A stretch of 11,361 nt of DNA from Microcaldota archaeon. Its GTDB lineage: Archaea > Micrarchaeota > Micrarchaeia > Anstonellales > Bilamarchaeaceae. Positions within the stretch are counted from its first letter, which is position 1. Each line of letters begins with the position of its first letter. Positions 5,449 through 11,361 of the stretch are shown here, piece after piece. Where the stretch lies: positions 1 to 11,361 of the forward strand of contig DUGF01000055.1 of assembly GCA_013331535.1 (NCBI GenBank). The letters are read 5' to 3'. The notes under the pieces are model-generated. The model had not been told where the DNA came from. It searched no databases and worked only from the letters and a program-made list of their open reading frames with translations. The position numbers and the translations under genes were made by a program.

Positions 5449-6393
5449 CGTCCCGGGCGGCTTATTCGTTATATCATAAGTCACGCGACCAACGCTCCTT
5501 ATCTCGTTTGTAATCCGCGTTGATATTTTTTGTAGTATTTCGTATGGAATATCTGAAAAATTCGCCGTCATCCCGTCAAGGCTGCGGACTGCGCGGACTA
5601 TTACTGTGTATTGATATGCACGCTCGTCTCCGCGAACTCCTACGGTTTTGGATGGCAACAGGGCTGCAAAATACTGCCAGGGTAATTCCATCTTTTTCTG
5701 TTTTGCTGCATTTTCCAATTCTTCCTCAACGATTGCGCACGCCTCCTGAACGATTTCGACTTTTTCAGGAGTTACTTCCCCGACTACTCTTACTGCGAGT
5801 GCTGGGCCTGGAAATGGCTGCCTTTCAGAAATGCCTGGTGGAAGCCCTAGTTCGCGTGCTACTGCCCGCACTTCATGTTTGTAAATTTCCCTAAGCGGCT
5901 CGCACAATTTCAATCCCATTTTTTCCGGCAAACCACCGACGTTGTGATGGGATTTGATTTTGTCCCGTCCGCCACCGCCGCTTTCTATCCAGTCCGGTGC
6001 AATCGTTCCCTGAATTAGGAACGAAACCTGGTCCTTTTTTGCCTCTTCCTCGAAAATTCGTATGAACAGTTCTCCGATTTTCTTCCGTTTGTCTTCCGGA
6101 TCAATTACTTCCCAAAGTGCGGAAAAAAATCTATCGCTCGCTTCGATTACCTTTAGAGGAACTTTGGTTTCTCGTGCTGCACGTTTAACCTCCACGACTT
6201 CCCCCTTTCGCAACAGTCCGTTATCAACAAGAATCGCGAATAGCTAACCTTTTCCAAGTGCCTTGCTTGCAAGGATTGCGGCGGTGAAAGAATCCACTCC
6301 GCCGGATAACCCAATTATCGCCTTTTCTCCCCCAATCGTTTTCTTTATTTCCGCAACGGAATTCTGGATGAATTTATCTGGGGAGAACGGCAT
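5434..6393 (-). CDS. guaAB: GMP synthetase subunit B (ATP pyrophosphatase), with one in-frame TAG
   Basis: This is the archaeal split-type ATP-PPase subunit that converts XMP to GMP using ammonia from the separate glutaminase subunit, which is not in this window. From ATG 6393 the frame runs 319 codons, matching the usual length of about 310. The PP-loop SGGVDS is at residues 30-35. After codon 50 the frame continues with [38 protein letters not shown], the C-terminal dimerisation domain and the terminal KPPGTIEME. Codon 50 (6244-6246) is TAG, lying between the PP-loop and the second strand. Downstream restart at the TTG at 6213 would lack the PP-loop and be inactive, and no ribosome site is seen there. 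Possibilities are a recent nonsense mutation, a sequence error, or readthrough. An alternative start is ATG 6405. The gene follows the 379-residue protein by about 24 bp. Confidence 0.88.
6244..6246 (-). other. In-frame TAG inside guaAB (codon 50)
   Basis: The reverse complement reads GGA AAA GGT TAG CTA TTC GCG ATT CTT GTT GAT, in the same frame as the coding sequence on both sides. No frameshift is needed to join the two halves. TAG is a normal stop for several neighbours: the helical protein, the parvulin, the 379-residue protein and the vapC remnant. Confidence 0.9.
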
Positions 6394-6417
6394 TTTACAA
6401 CCCATGTTCGTATATTC

Positions 6418-7557
6418 CTATTTTTTCCTTGTATCAAGTTCGTCTTGCAGCACCTTTATTGTTCTTTCAAGCCCATATCTTCCAAGGGTTGCTGGAACTT
6501 TATATTCATCAATCATTCCATTTACTTCTTTCATATCACGGAGTATTATTTGAATTACGTTGGTATCTAGCCTCTTAGCATTTCTTTCTTTCATAGTTCC
6601 GCCCAGATCTACACTTAATGGTTTAAAATAATCCTCTACCCTGCCAATGACATCCTTTTGTTCAGGGCTCGGTGTTTTCTTTTCCTTATAAACCTGGCCT
6701 GGAACAACGTCTCTTGGCCTCGGTTTTTCATGTTCTGTTTGCGGTTTGATAGTCGGCTCCTGTAATTCCAATCCCTGCACAATTATTAGCGCATTTCCAT
6801 ATTGTTCTATGGCACCATTCAATTCCCTTGGTTTGTAAACTCCTGGCAATTCTTTTTTTGCACGCTTCAAATCATCAAGCACTGTTCGCAAGAGCCCGGA
6901 ATTATCATAGCTTTGGGAAAGAGCCATGGATATTGATTTTTCAGGGTTTGATACCGCCAGACGGTAATCATTCAAAAACCTGTCCACATTGTTTTTCAGT
7001 GCCTGCTGTATTGCGGTTAATTCCTTTTCCCCTCCTCTTCTGAGTATCCTTGTCGGCAGTTCCCAATCTTCTTCCTTTTCTTTTTTTGGTCCCTTAAAAT
7101 ACGCCCTCTGATATGCAACCTTTTGTTCGCTCTCACCGGTTTCGCTTATGGCAAGAAATGCCCTTGTAATAAGCTTTGCCTCTTCGGCATCAATGCCCGC
7201 GTACTTATCAAATTTTCCATACATCCTGCGCATTATTTCTGTTGCTCCGGTCGGATGTTTCGTTCCCAATCTGGAAAATGCCTTTAATGCCTCATCAGAA
7301 GTTTTTTTGTCAATAGTAATTTCCATATATACTGGTTTTTCCACAGTGCGGCTCCAGTCTGGATTTGTTTTTACGATACTATCCCTGCTAAGTCCTGTGA
7401 TGGTATGGCTGCCGTCACTTTGCTTTTTTATTATGATTGCGTAATCCCCACTCAGCTTTGCCAAGTTGTCCTTGTCCATCTTATCCTCTGGCTTATCATA
7501 AACCCTTTTGAAAACCGGTTCCAGATATTCCGGTCTTTTCAATGCATGTCCGCTCAT
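6418..7557 (-). CDS. Unknown 379-residue protein
   Basis: I do not recognise this protein. It has no signal peptide, membrane segment or cysteines. The N-terminal part (residues 1-165) mixes strands and helices (for example DYAIIIKK and VYMEITIDKK). Residues 170-262 look mainly helical. A Pro/Lys/Glu-rich linker spans about 266-302, and a short helical C-terminal domain follows (303-379). A multi-domain soluble protein is likely. The start chosen is ATG 7557 because GGTGAT lies 6-7 nt upstream. The in-frame ATG at 7596 lies almost on top of the likely TATA element (about 7595-7606) and has no ribosome site. guaAB follows after about 24 bp on the same strand, so the two probably share a transcript; no functional tie to GMP synthesis can be shown. 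Confidence 0.75.
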   Translation of the reverse strand: MSGHALKRPEYLEPVFKRVYDKPEDKMDKDNLAKLSGDYAIIIKKQSDGSHTITGLSRDSIVKTNPDWSRTVEKPVYMEITIDKKTSDEALKAFSRLGTKHPTGATEIMRRMYGKFDKYAGIDAEEAKLITRAFLAISETGESEQKVAYQRAYFKGPKKEKEEDWELPTRILRRGGEKELTAIQQALKNNVDRFLNDYRLAVSNPEKSISMALSQSYDNSGLLRTVLDDLKRAKKELPGVYKPRELNGAIEQYGNALIIVQGLELQEPTIKPQTEHEKPRPRDVVPGQVYKEKKTPSPEQKDVIGRVEDYFKPLSVDLGGTMKERNAKRLDTNVIQIILRDMKEVNGMIDEYKVPATLGRYGLERTIKVLQDELDTRKK

Positions 7558-7594
7558 TAATATCACCACGTAAGTATCCTTGCGAAGACAATGC

Positions 7595-7613
7595 ATAAAA
7601 ATATAACTATAAT
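7595..7613. promoter_or_regulatory. Shared AT-rich promoter region between divergent operons
   Basis: The stretch gcataaaaatataactata holds TATA-like sequence in both directions. On the minus strand TTATATTTTTATG would start transcription near 7570-7576, leaving a short leader with GGTGAT before ATG 7557. On the plus strand aaaaatataac would start near 7627, just before the GGAGAG of the leader ORF at 7641. The assignment rests on spacing only. Confidence 0.4.
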
Positions 7614-7640
7614 CCGAGAATCTGGTTCTGGAGAGTTTTT

Positions 7641-7688
7641 ATGCGAGTTATAACTTGTTTACACGCTCATTTGGTGAAAGTTATATGA
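7641..7688 (+). CDS. 15-residue leader ORF overlapping the endonuclease Q start
   Basis: ATG 7641 opens a frame reading MRVITCLHAHLVKVI and stopping at TGA 7686-7688. The stop overlaps the ATG of endonuclease Q (7685-7687) as ATGA, the classic arrangement for translational coupling. GGAGAG at 7630-7635 lies 5 nt before the ATG and is the stronger ribosome site of the two; the main gene has GGTGA at 7673-7677 inside the leader ORF. It may be a translated leader that sets expression of the nuclease, or a chance short frame. The residues show no run of one amino acid that would suggest attenuation. Confidence 0.4.
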   Translation: MRVITCLHAHLVKVI

Positions 7689-8971
7689 AAATCATTGCCG
7701 ACCTTCACGTTCATTCAAAGTACGCTCGTGCTACCAGTCCGACGTTTGATTTGAATGGAATCGCGGAAGGTGCAAAGCTGAAAGGAATTGATGTTGTCGC
7801 AACCGGAGATTTCACTCATCCGAAATATTTTGAGGAGATTAAAGCAACGTTCGGAACTGGAGCCGATATCTGGAATAGCGGGCTGGCATCATATGCAGGC
7901 GTGCGGTTCATTCTTTCCACTGAGGTTAGCGTCATATACGAATTGAATGGGAAAACAAAGAAGATGCATCATGTCCTGCTTGCACCCTCGCTCGAAATAG
8001 CGGCTCAAATAAACGAAAGAACGCGGAAATTCGGGGATATTGGAGTGGATGGAAGGCCGATGCTGCACGTTTCTTCTGCAGGATTGGTTGAAGAATTGAT
8101 GCAAATCTCGCGAGACATCGCAATTATACCCGCACATATATGGACTCCCTGGTTCTCTGTTTTTGGCAGTAGTTCCGGCGTGGATTCAATAGAAGAGGCA
8201 TTTGAAGATAAGGCGGATAAAATATTCGCATTGGAAACCGGACTTTCCAGCGACCCGTTAATGAACTGGATGATTAGCGCGCTTGACAAATACACGCTCG
8301 TATCGAATAGCGACGCGCATTCAAAACAGAAATTGGGCCGGGAGGCGAACGTATTCGAGTTTGGAAACGCAGGCGAGAACGATGCGAGCGGAGTTACGTA
8401 CGGCTCACTAATCAACGCGATAAAAACCCGCCGCGGATTTGTGAAGACTTATGAATTCTATCCAGAAGAGGGAAAATATCATTATGACGGGCATCGGGAT
8501 TGCAAAGTAAACATTACTCCATGGCAGGCAAAGGAATACAAAAACATTTGTCCTGTTTGCCGAAGAAAACTCACAATAGGAGTTATGCATCGCGTTGCTG
8601 ATCTTGCAGACAGGAAATTCGGTTTCAAACCCGAACGTGCGGTTCCGTTCCAGCATATTGTTCCGCTTCCGACCGTAATCGCAAAGGCATTGAAGAAAAG
8701 CGAAGCAGCTAAAGGAGTTTGGGAAGAATATGACAAACTGATACACTATTTCGGAAATGAATTCGCAGTTTATGAAGCAAAAGATGAGCAGCTGCGATTT
8801 GCAACATCAATGGAAATCTCAAATGCAATAATCCGCGTGAATAAAGGCGAAGTGAAATGGATTCCAGGACACGATGGGGTGTTCGGTGAATTAGTGCTGG
8901 ACGCAGAACCAAAAGGAAAAAAAGCAGAAACGGTTGATAAAAAACAAACGAATTTAGCCGAGTTCGGATGA
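7685..8971 (+). CDS. Endonuclease Q (PHP-domain DNA repair nuclease) with PIP box
   Basis: This 428-residue protein matches archaeal endonuclease Q (about 420 residues). The PHP metal-binding motifs are in order: D6-LHVH-10, D42-FTH45, E80 (STEVS), H95/H96, H151 (PAHIWTPWF), E184 and D210-AH212. A zinc-binding segment follows, with H270, C273, C289 and C292 (HRDC and CPVC). Characterised homologues in Thermococcales cut 5' of deoxyuridine, hypoxanthine, xanthine and abasic sites, so it starts repair of deaminated DNA. The last eight residues, QTNLAEFG, form a Q-x-x-L-x-x-F PCNA-interacting motif (Q421, L424, F427), in line with the known PCNA interaction of the family. ATG 7685 is chosen because GGTGA lies 7 nt upstream and family members start with MKIIADLHVHS. 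The start is overlapped by a leader ORF, and the next gene starts 10 bp after the stop. Confidence 0.93.
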   Translation: MKIIADLHVHSKYARATSPTFDLNGIAEGAKLKGIDVVATGDFTHPKYFEEIKATFGTGADIWNSGLASYAGVRFILSTEVSVIYELNGKTKKMHHVLLAPSLEIAAQINERTRKFGDIGVDGRPMLHVSSAGLVEELMQISRDIAIIPAHIWTPWFSVFGSSSGVDSIEEAFEDKADKIFALETGLSSDPLMNWMISALDKYTLVSNSDAHSKQKLGREANVFEFGNAGENDASGVTYGSLINAIKTRRGFVKTYEFYPEEGKYHYDGHRDCKVNITPWQAKEYKNICPVCRRKLTIGVMHRVADLADRKFGFKPERAVPFQHIVPLPTVIAKALKKSEAAKGVWEEYDKLIHYFGNEFAVYEAKDEQLRFATSMEISNAIIRVNKGEVKWIPGHDGVFGELVLDAEPKGKKAETVDKKQTNLAEFG

Positions 8972-8981
8972 GTTGAAGGGT

Positions 8982-9884
8982 ATGGTCGAAAAAAAGAAAA
9001 CTAAAGAAAAGATGAAAGTGTGTCCATTTGCACAGGATTTGGATTCTGAAAAATACAAAAAAATGGTTTTGGATACCTTAGAAAAGCATTATTGCCTCCT
9101 TGTATTCAAATACGTTCCTGCGAAACCGCTCGGACAGATGCACGTTACTTTAACCCCGGATATTCTTGCGCATTTCATAATGGTTCATGCATGCGCCTGC
9201 GCCCTTAGCATTGAGCGAACTACGGACGAAGCGCACGCAGGTTATAACCCTGGATTTGGGGATTCCCTTTCAGGCGGGGATGATTATCTCATGGCATTGG
9301 ATTCTGACAAATTCCCGGATTACGCGATGATTGAAGCGAAAAAAATACTCGACGGGGATATAACGCAAGGGTACACCTCAGAGGAAAAGTTACGGGCGGA
9401 TATTGAAAAAATTGTTCCGCGCGACCCGAAGCTGATTATGATATGGGATGCGGGCATGCAGAACATGGCAAAGGCGCACGGGGAATTCAAGCTGATTCTC
9501 GAAGCCGCCCTGAAAAGCGATGATTTGAAGAAAATGCCGAAAGTTATTGCGGAACTGAATACGGCGCACATTTCCGATCTTCTCCATCCATTCCGCATGG
9601 GTAAGCTATGCCCAAACTGTGGATGGAATTTGCCCTGTGTTGGCGGGATTACAACAATGGCATCATGTGGCGATGAGGAAGACTACCGCCATTTCCAATG
9701 CGAGAATGATGGGAAATTCTTTGTTTCAAAGTTGCACGATAAAGCTATGAGCGACGATACCGATGAATCGTTTTATGAAATAACGCCAAAGCAGGCAAAG
9801 GCAGACCTGGAAGCAATAAAGAAATGCCCGAAGCCAGATGACAAACATTGCAAATGCGAGACGCATAGGAATTACAAATTCTGA
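8982..9884 (+). CDS. Unknown cysteine-rich 300-residue protein downstream of endonuclease Q
   Basis: I do not recognise this family. It has 12 cysteines: C14, C38, C71 and C73 (HACACALS), C210-C213-C219 (CPNCGWNLPC), C229, C240, C282, C290 and C292 (KHCKCETH). C210/C213 with C229/C240 could form a zinc ribbon, and the C-terminal CP..HCKC cluster may hold another metal or be a zinc knuckle. A central acidic region (residues 82-126, including DDYLMALDSDKFPDY) and an amphipathic helical stretch (158-200) lie between. There is no signal peptide or membrane helix. ATG 8982 is preferred, with GAAGGG just upstream; an in-frame TTG at 8973 and ATG 9012 are alternatives. The 10-bp spacing after endonuclease Q indicates co-transcription and hints at a role near DNA repair; that is inference. 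Confidence 0.75.
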   Translation: MVEKKKTKEKMKVCPFAQDLDSEKYKKMVLDTLEKHYCLLVFKYVPAKPLGQMHVTLTPDILAHFIMVHACACALSIERTTDEAHAGYNPGFGDSLSGGDDYLMALDSDKFPDYAMIEAKKILDGDITQGYTSEEKLRADIEKIVPRDPKLIMIWDAGMQNMAKAHGEFKLILEAALKSDDLKKMPKVIAELNTAHISDLLHPFRMGKLCPNCGWNLPCVGGITTMASCGDEEDYRHFQCENDGKFFVSKLHDKAMSDDTDESFYEITPKQAKADLEAIKKCPKPDDKHCKCETHRNYKF

Positions 9885-9892
9885 CTCGAAAA

Positions 9893-9916
9893 GCCAAGTA
9901 CTCTTACCGACTTGGC
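9893..9916. terminator. Hairpin after the cysteine-rich gene
   Basis: GCCAAGT (9893-9899) and ACTTGGC (9910-9916) form a perfect 7-bp stem with a 10-nt loop, starting 8 bp after the stop at 9884. No long T-run follows (gatagttattt), so it is a weak terminator candidate or a 3' end stabilising structure. Confidence 0.45.
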
Positions 9917-9921
9917 GATAG

Positions 9922-10063
9922 TTATTTCCCAACAAATTTCCCGAATATATTTCGTATGAATTCCGGCACGGGCTCCGAATCGTTTGCCGCGAGCGAGCCG
10001 GCATTTTCGAGTTTCAATTCGTTTTCCTTCCCGTTCGGATTTATTTTAATCGAAATGCAAAAA
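9922..10063 (-). pseudogene. Possible minus-strand gene remnant
   Basis: On the minus strand this piece reads CISIKINPNGKENELKLENA and then GSLAANDSEPVPEFIRNIFG, ending KFVGK and TAA at 9922-9924. The codon pattern and alternation of polar and nonpolar residues (a likely beta-hairpin around NPNG) look like real coding sequence. The frame is open back to ATG 10299, but that start lies inside vapB, and the part upstream of about 10065 reads poorly. A second minus frame upstream (RTTRKCAQCIKMPFLHFD) joins this one if one base near 10052 is dropped, giving a CxxC protein, so a frameshifted remnant is a reasonable reading. No start codon with a ribosome site was found. Confidence 0.25.
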
Positions 10064-10082
10064 AGGCATTTTGATGCACTGC

Positions 10083-10181
10083 GCGCACTTCCGCGTTGTT
10101 CTGATGGAACCAGCAGGGTAGCTTGCAATAAGCTCTGCGGCCCGGACTTGAAACGGGTAAACGGGGAGATTGGAAGAGCGC
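10083..10181. ncRNA. GC-rich foldable segment, candidate structured RNA (strand unknown)
   Basis: GCGCACTTCC (10083-10092) pairs with GGAAGAGCGC (10172-10181) except for one A-A mismatch. This encloses three local hairpins: GTTC/GAAC (10098-10101 with 10107-10110), a two-part stem GCAG+AGCTT / AAGCT+CTGC (10113-10138, 3-nt bulge) and CCCG/CGGG (10141-10144 with 10154-10157). The segment is clearly richer in GC than its flanks and lies in a gap with no good gene. It does not match a tRNA, 5S or SRP RNA that I can identify. Several overlapping frames are open here, so coding origin is not excluded. Confidence 0.22.
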
Positions 10182-10245
10182 TGGTGAGGGTAGGGGTGCT
10201 ATAATTGGTAGCGGCAAAATTAAATGCATTGAACCGTGCGATACG

Positions 10246-10282
10246 TTTAAAAACATAATGAACATAATATATTACTGGTGAT
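10246..10282 (+). promoter_or_regulatory. Promoter and ribosome site of vapBC
   Basis: tttaaaaac (10246-10254) and ataatatatt (10265-10274) are candidate TATA or autoregulatory AT elements, and GGTGAT (10277-10282) lies 6 nt before the vapB ATG at 10289. Antitoxins of this type normally repress their own promoter; the AT-rich stretch is a likely operator, though no clear palindrome was found. Confidence 0.4.
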
Positions 10283-10288
10283 TTAATT

Positions 10289-10510
10289 ATGGTAAGCATA
10301 ACGCTGGCAGTTCCAGCCGAGTTAAAACAGGATATGGATCAGTTTCCCGAGATAAACTGGTCAGCAGTTGCAAGGGAGGCGATAAAACAAAGGGTCATGA
10401 TGCTAAGAAAATTCAGAGAGTTTACAAAAGACAGCACTATGACTGAAAAGGATGCGCTTAGACTTGGGGCAGAAGTAAGCAGTTCAGTGGCTAAGAAACA
10501 CAAGAGCTGA
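10289..10510 (+). CDS. vapB: VapB-type antitoxin (ribbon-helix-helix)
   Basis: This 73-residue protein starts VSITLAVPAELKQDMDQFPE and continues INWSAVAREAIKQRV, the typical archaeal ribbon-helix-helix antitoxin: a short DNA-binding beta strand (residues 2-8), helix 1 (10-18), a turn with Asn-Trp-Ser, and helix 2 (24-37). The C-terminal part (38-73), with many polar and charged residues, is expected to wrap the PIN toxin active site. It normally neutralises VapC and represses the operon. ATG 10289 has GGTGAT 6 nt upstream. The toxin gene starts 5 bp after its stop, but is frameshifted. Confidence 0.88.
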   Translation: MVSITLAVPAELKQDMDQFPEINWSAVAREAIKQRVMMLRKFREFTKDSTMTEKDALRLGAEVSSSVAKKHKS

Positions 10511-10515
10511 GATCT

Positions 10516-10913
10516 ATGCAATTTGTTATAGATGCGAACATTCTTTTTGCAGCATTGATAAAGGACAGTCTCACTCATGAAATTATTGTTAGTGAATTCG
10601 CAGAGTTTTTCGCCCCGGAATTTATATTAGGGGAATTTTACATGCATGAAACTGAAATTCTTCAGAAAACCAAAGAACTCCTGAAGAATTCAAAGAGATT
10701 TTTGAAGACCTGGAAGAGCGAATAGAATTGATTCCAAAGGATGAATATCAGGAGATGATGGCGTTTGCTGAAAAGATAACTCCGGATCCTAAAGATGTTC
10801 CTTACATTGCGCTTGCATTAAAACTTAAAATTCCAATATGGAGCAATGACCGGGACCTAAAGGAAAAACAAGACGAAGTCAAGGTTTATAACACAAAAGA
10901 TTTATTGAAATAG
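10516..10913 (+). pseudogene. vapC: VapC-type PIN-domain ribonuclease, frameshifted
   Basis: From ATG 10516 the frame reads MQFVIDANILFAALIKD, with the first PIN acid D6 and a likely E40 (LGEF), then drifts and stops at TAG 10723-10725. The remaining part lies one frame away: TPEEFKEIF at 10677 onward, then ERIELIPKDEYQ, DPKDVPYIALALKLKIPIW and SNDRDLK, ending with TAG 10911-10913. This supplies the last PIN acids in KDVPYIALA and SNDRDL. The switch lies between about 10665 and 10683 and is explained by loss of one base (or gain of two); there is no slippery heptamer. Joined, the product would be about 130 residues, the normal size for VapC, which cuts RNA such as tRNA. As given, the toxin is probably inactive unless the shift is an assembly error. 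Confidence 0.85.
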
Positions 10914-10922
10914 TTGATTTTC

Positions 10923-11361
10923 ATGATAGGAAAAACAGAAAAATACATTCACGACGAACTGGCGAAAAAGGGCGGGCTTCTGTTTACGGTTATTGATCCG
11001 GATGACCATAAGACTGCGGAGAACGCGGCACGCACTGCGAAGAATGCAGATGAAGCCGGAAGCGACATTATCCTTATTGGCGGAAGCACGTTAAGCTCCC
11101 AGGATTTTCTGGATGGGGTTGTGAAGCGGATTAAGGAGAACGTGAATATTCCAGTAGTATTATTTCCGGGAAATGTTACGTGGTTGACAAAACACGCAGA
11201 TGCAGTCTATTTCATGAGCCTTCTTAATTCAACAAAGCCGTATTGGATAAGCGGTGCGCAAATCAAGGCCGCGCCGATCGTTCGTAAAATCGGAATTGAA
11301 CCGATTTCGGTTGCTTATCTCGTAGTTGAGCCGGGCGGAACTGTTGGGAAAGTCGCCGAGG
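10923..11361 (+). CDS. Geranylgeranylglyceryl phosphate synthase, N-terminal part
   Basis: From ATG 10923 the frame stays open for 146 codons to the right edge. Typical motifs of the (S)-3-O-geranylgeranylglyceryl phosphate synthase TIM barrel are present: FTVIDPDDH (residues 21-29), DIILIGGST (48-56), PVVLFPGN (77-84), ADAVYFMSLLNS (92-103), YWISGAQIKAA (107-117) and AYLVVEPGGT (129-138). The enzyme joins geranylgeranyl diphosphate to sn-glycerol-1-phosphate, the first ether-bond step of archaeal membrane lipids. The features suggest the group II form, but the truncated C-terminus prevents a firm call. The start lies 9 bp after the vapC remnant stop, with no clear ribosome site. Confidence 0.93.
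   Translation, partial: MIGKTEKYIHDELAKKGGLLFTVIDPDDHKTAENAARTAKNADEAGSDIILIGGSTLSSQDFLDGVVKRIKENVNIPVVLFPGNVTWLTKHADAVYFMSLLNSTKPYWISGAQIKAAPIVRKIGIEPISVAYLVVEPGGTVGKVAE

Noticed and set aside
6403-6420. Readthrough fusion of the 379-residue protein into guaAB, and of the vapC remnant into the lipid gene, since both TAG stops are in frame with the next gene
   Set aside because: Each has a one-in-three chance of being in frame, the downstream genes have their own starts and normal lengths, and TAG ends other genes where readthrough gives nothing.
7558-7596. N-terminal extension of the 379-residue protein to ATG 7596
   Set aside because: It has no ribosome site and overlaps the likely TATA element; ATG 7557 has a good GGTGAT site.
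10095-10118. SRP RNA domain IV (GGAA followed by AGCAG on the plus strand)
   Set aside because: The GGAA is not closed by a base pair and the symmetric loop does not form; no other SRP RNA parts are nearby.
10081-10130. 5S rRNA-like string on the minus strand (GGTTCCATCAGAACA followed by CGCGGAAGT)
   Set aside because: It resembles loop B/C of 5S rRNA, but the flanking helices and the 3' half of a 5S molecule are absent.
9956-10204. 82-residue plus-strand ORF
   Set aside because: The first half is the shadow of the better coding-like minus frame, there is no ribosome site, and a TATA-like stretch lies too close to the start.
10665-10683. Programmed -1 frameshift in vapC
   Set aside because: No slippery heptamer or downstream structure is visible; a one-base loss is simpler.

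Overview
The window is archaeal. The evidence is a geranylgeranylglyceryl phosphate synthase for ether lipids, a split-type GMP synthetase ATP-pyrophosphatase subunit, an endonuclease Q, an archaeal-type endonuclease IV, a VapBC pair of archaeal style, and TATA elements placed about 26 nt before start codons, as in leaderless archaeal transcripts. Base composition is moderate (low-to-mid 40s percent GC by eye). Genes are short, compact and mostly unrecognisable outside core families, which would fit a DPANN-like or other uncultivated lineage. I cannot assign a phylum.

Layout: (1) Positions 1-515, minus strand: N-terminal part of a radical SAM protein, divergent from an endonuclease IV-type TIM-barrel gene (567-1409) that is followed at once by a charged helical protein (1414-2310). 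(2) A minus-strand TPR protein (2367-2873) converges on that pair and is divergent from a three-gene plus-strand series. The series encodes a protein with a 12-residue Ser/Pro tail repeat (2952-3368), a 51-residue protein (3401-3556) and a stand-alone parvulin prolyl isomerase (3583-3858). (3) An AT-richer winged-helix/Fic gene (3958-5289) has its own leaderless promoter. (4) A 46-bp tandem repeat (5293-5448) duplicates the 3' end of the facing guaAB gene. (5) On the minus strand, an unknown 379-residue protein (7557-6418) is followed by guaAB (6393-5434), which carries one in-frame TAG. (6) On the plus strand, a 15-codon leader ORF overlaps the start of endonuclease Q (7685-8971, with a C-terminal PIP box), followed by an unknown cysteine-rich protein (8982-9884). 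(7) A roughly 370-bp stretch (9917-10288) has no convincing intact gene but has a GC-rich, foldable core. (8) A vapBC pair, with vapC frameshifted, leads into the lipid gene (10923 to the edge).

Functional themes: repair of deaminated or abasic DNA (endonucleases Q and IV), GMP synthesis, membrane lipid synthesis, and post-translational or stress control (Fic, parvulin, VapBC). The most notable points are the TAG in an otherwise intact guaAB, the repeat that copies its stop-codon region, the leader ORF on endonuclease Q, and the 12-residue repeat protein next to a parvulin. No complete new defence or mobile system could be demonstrated.
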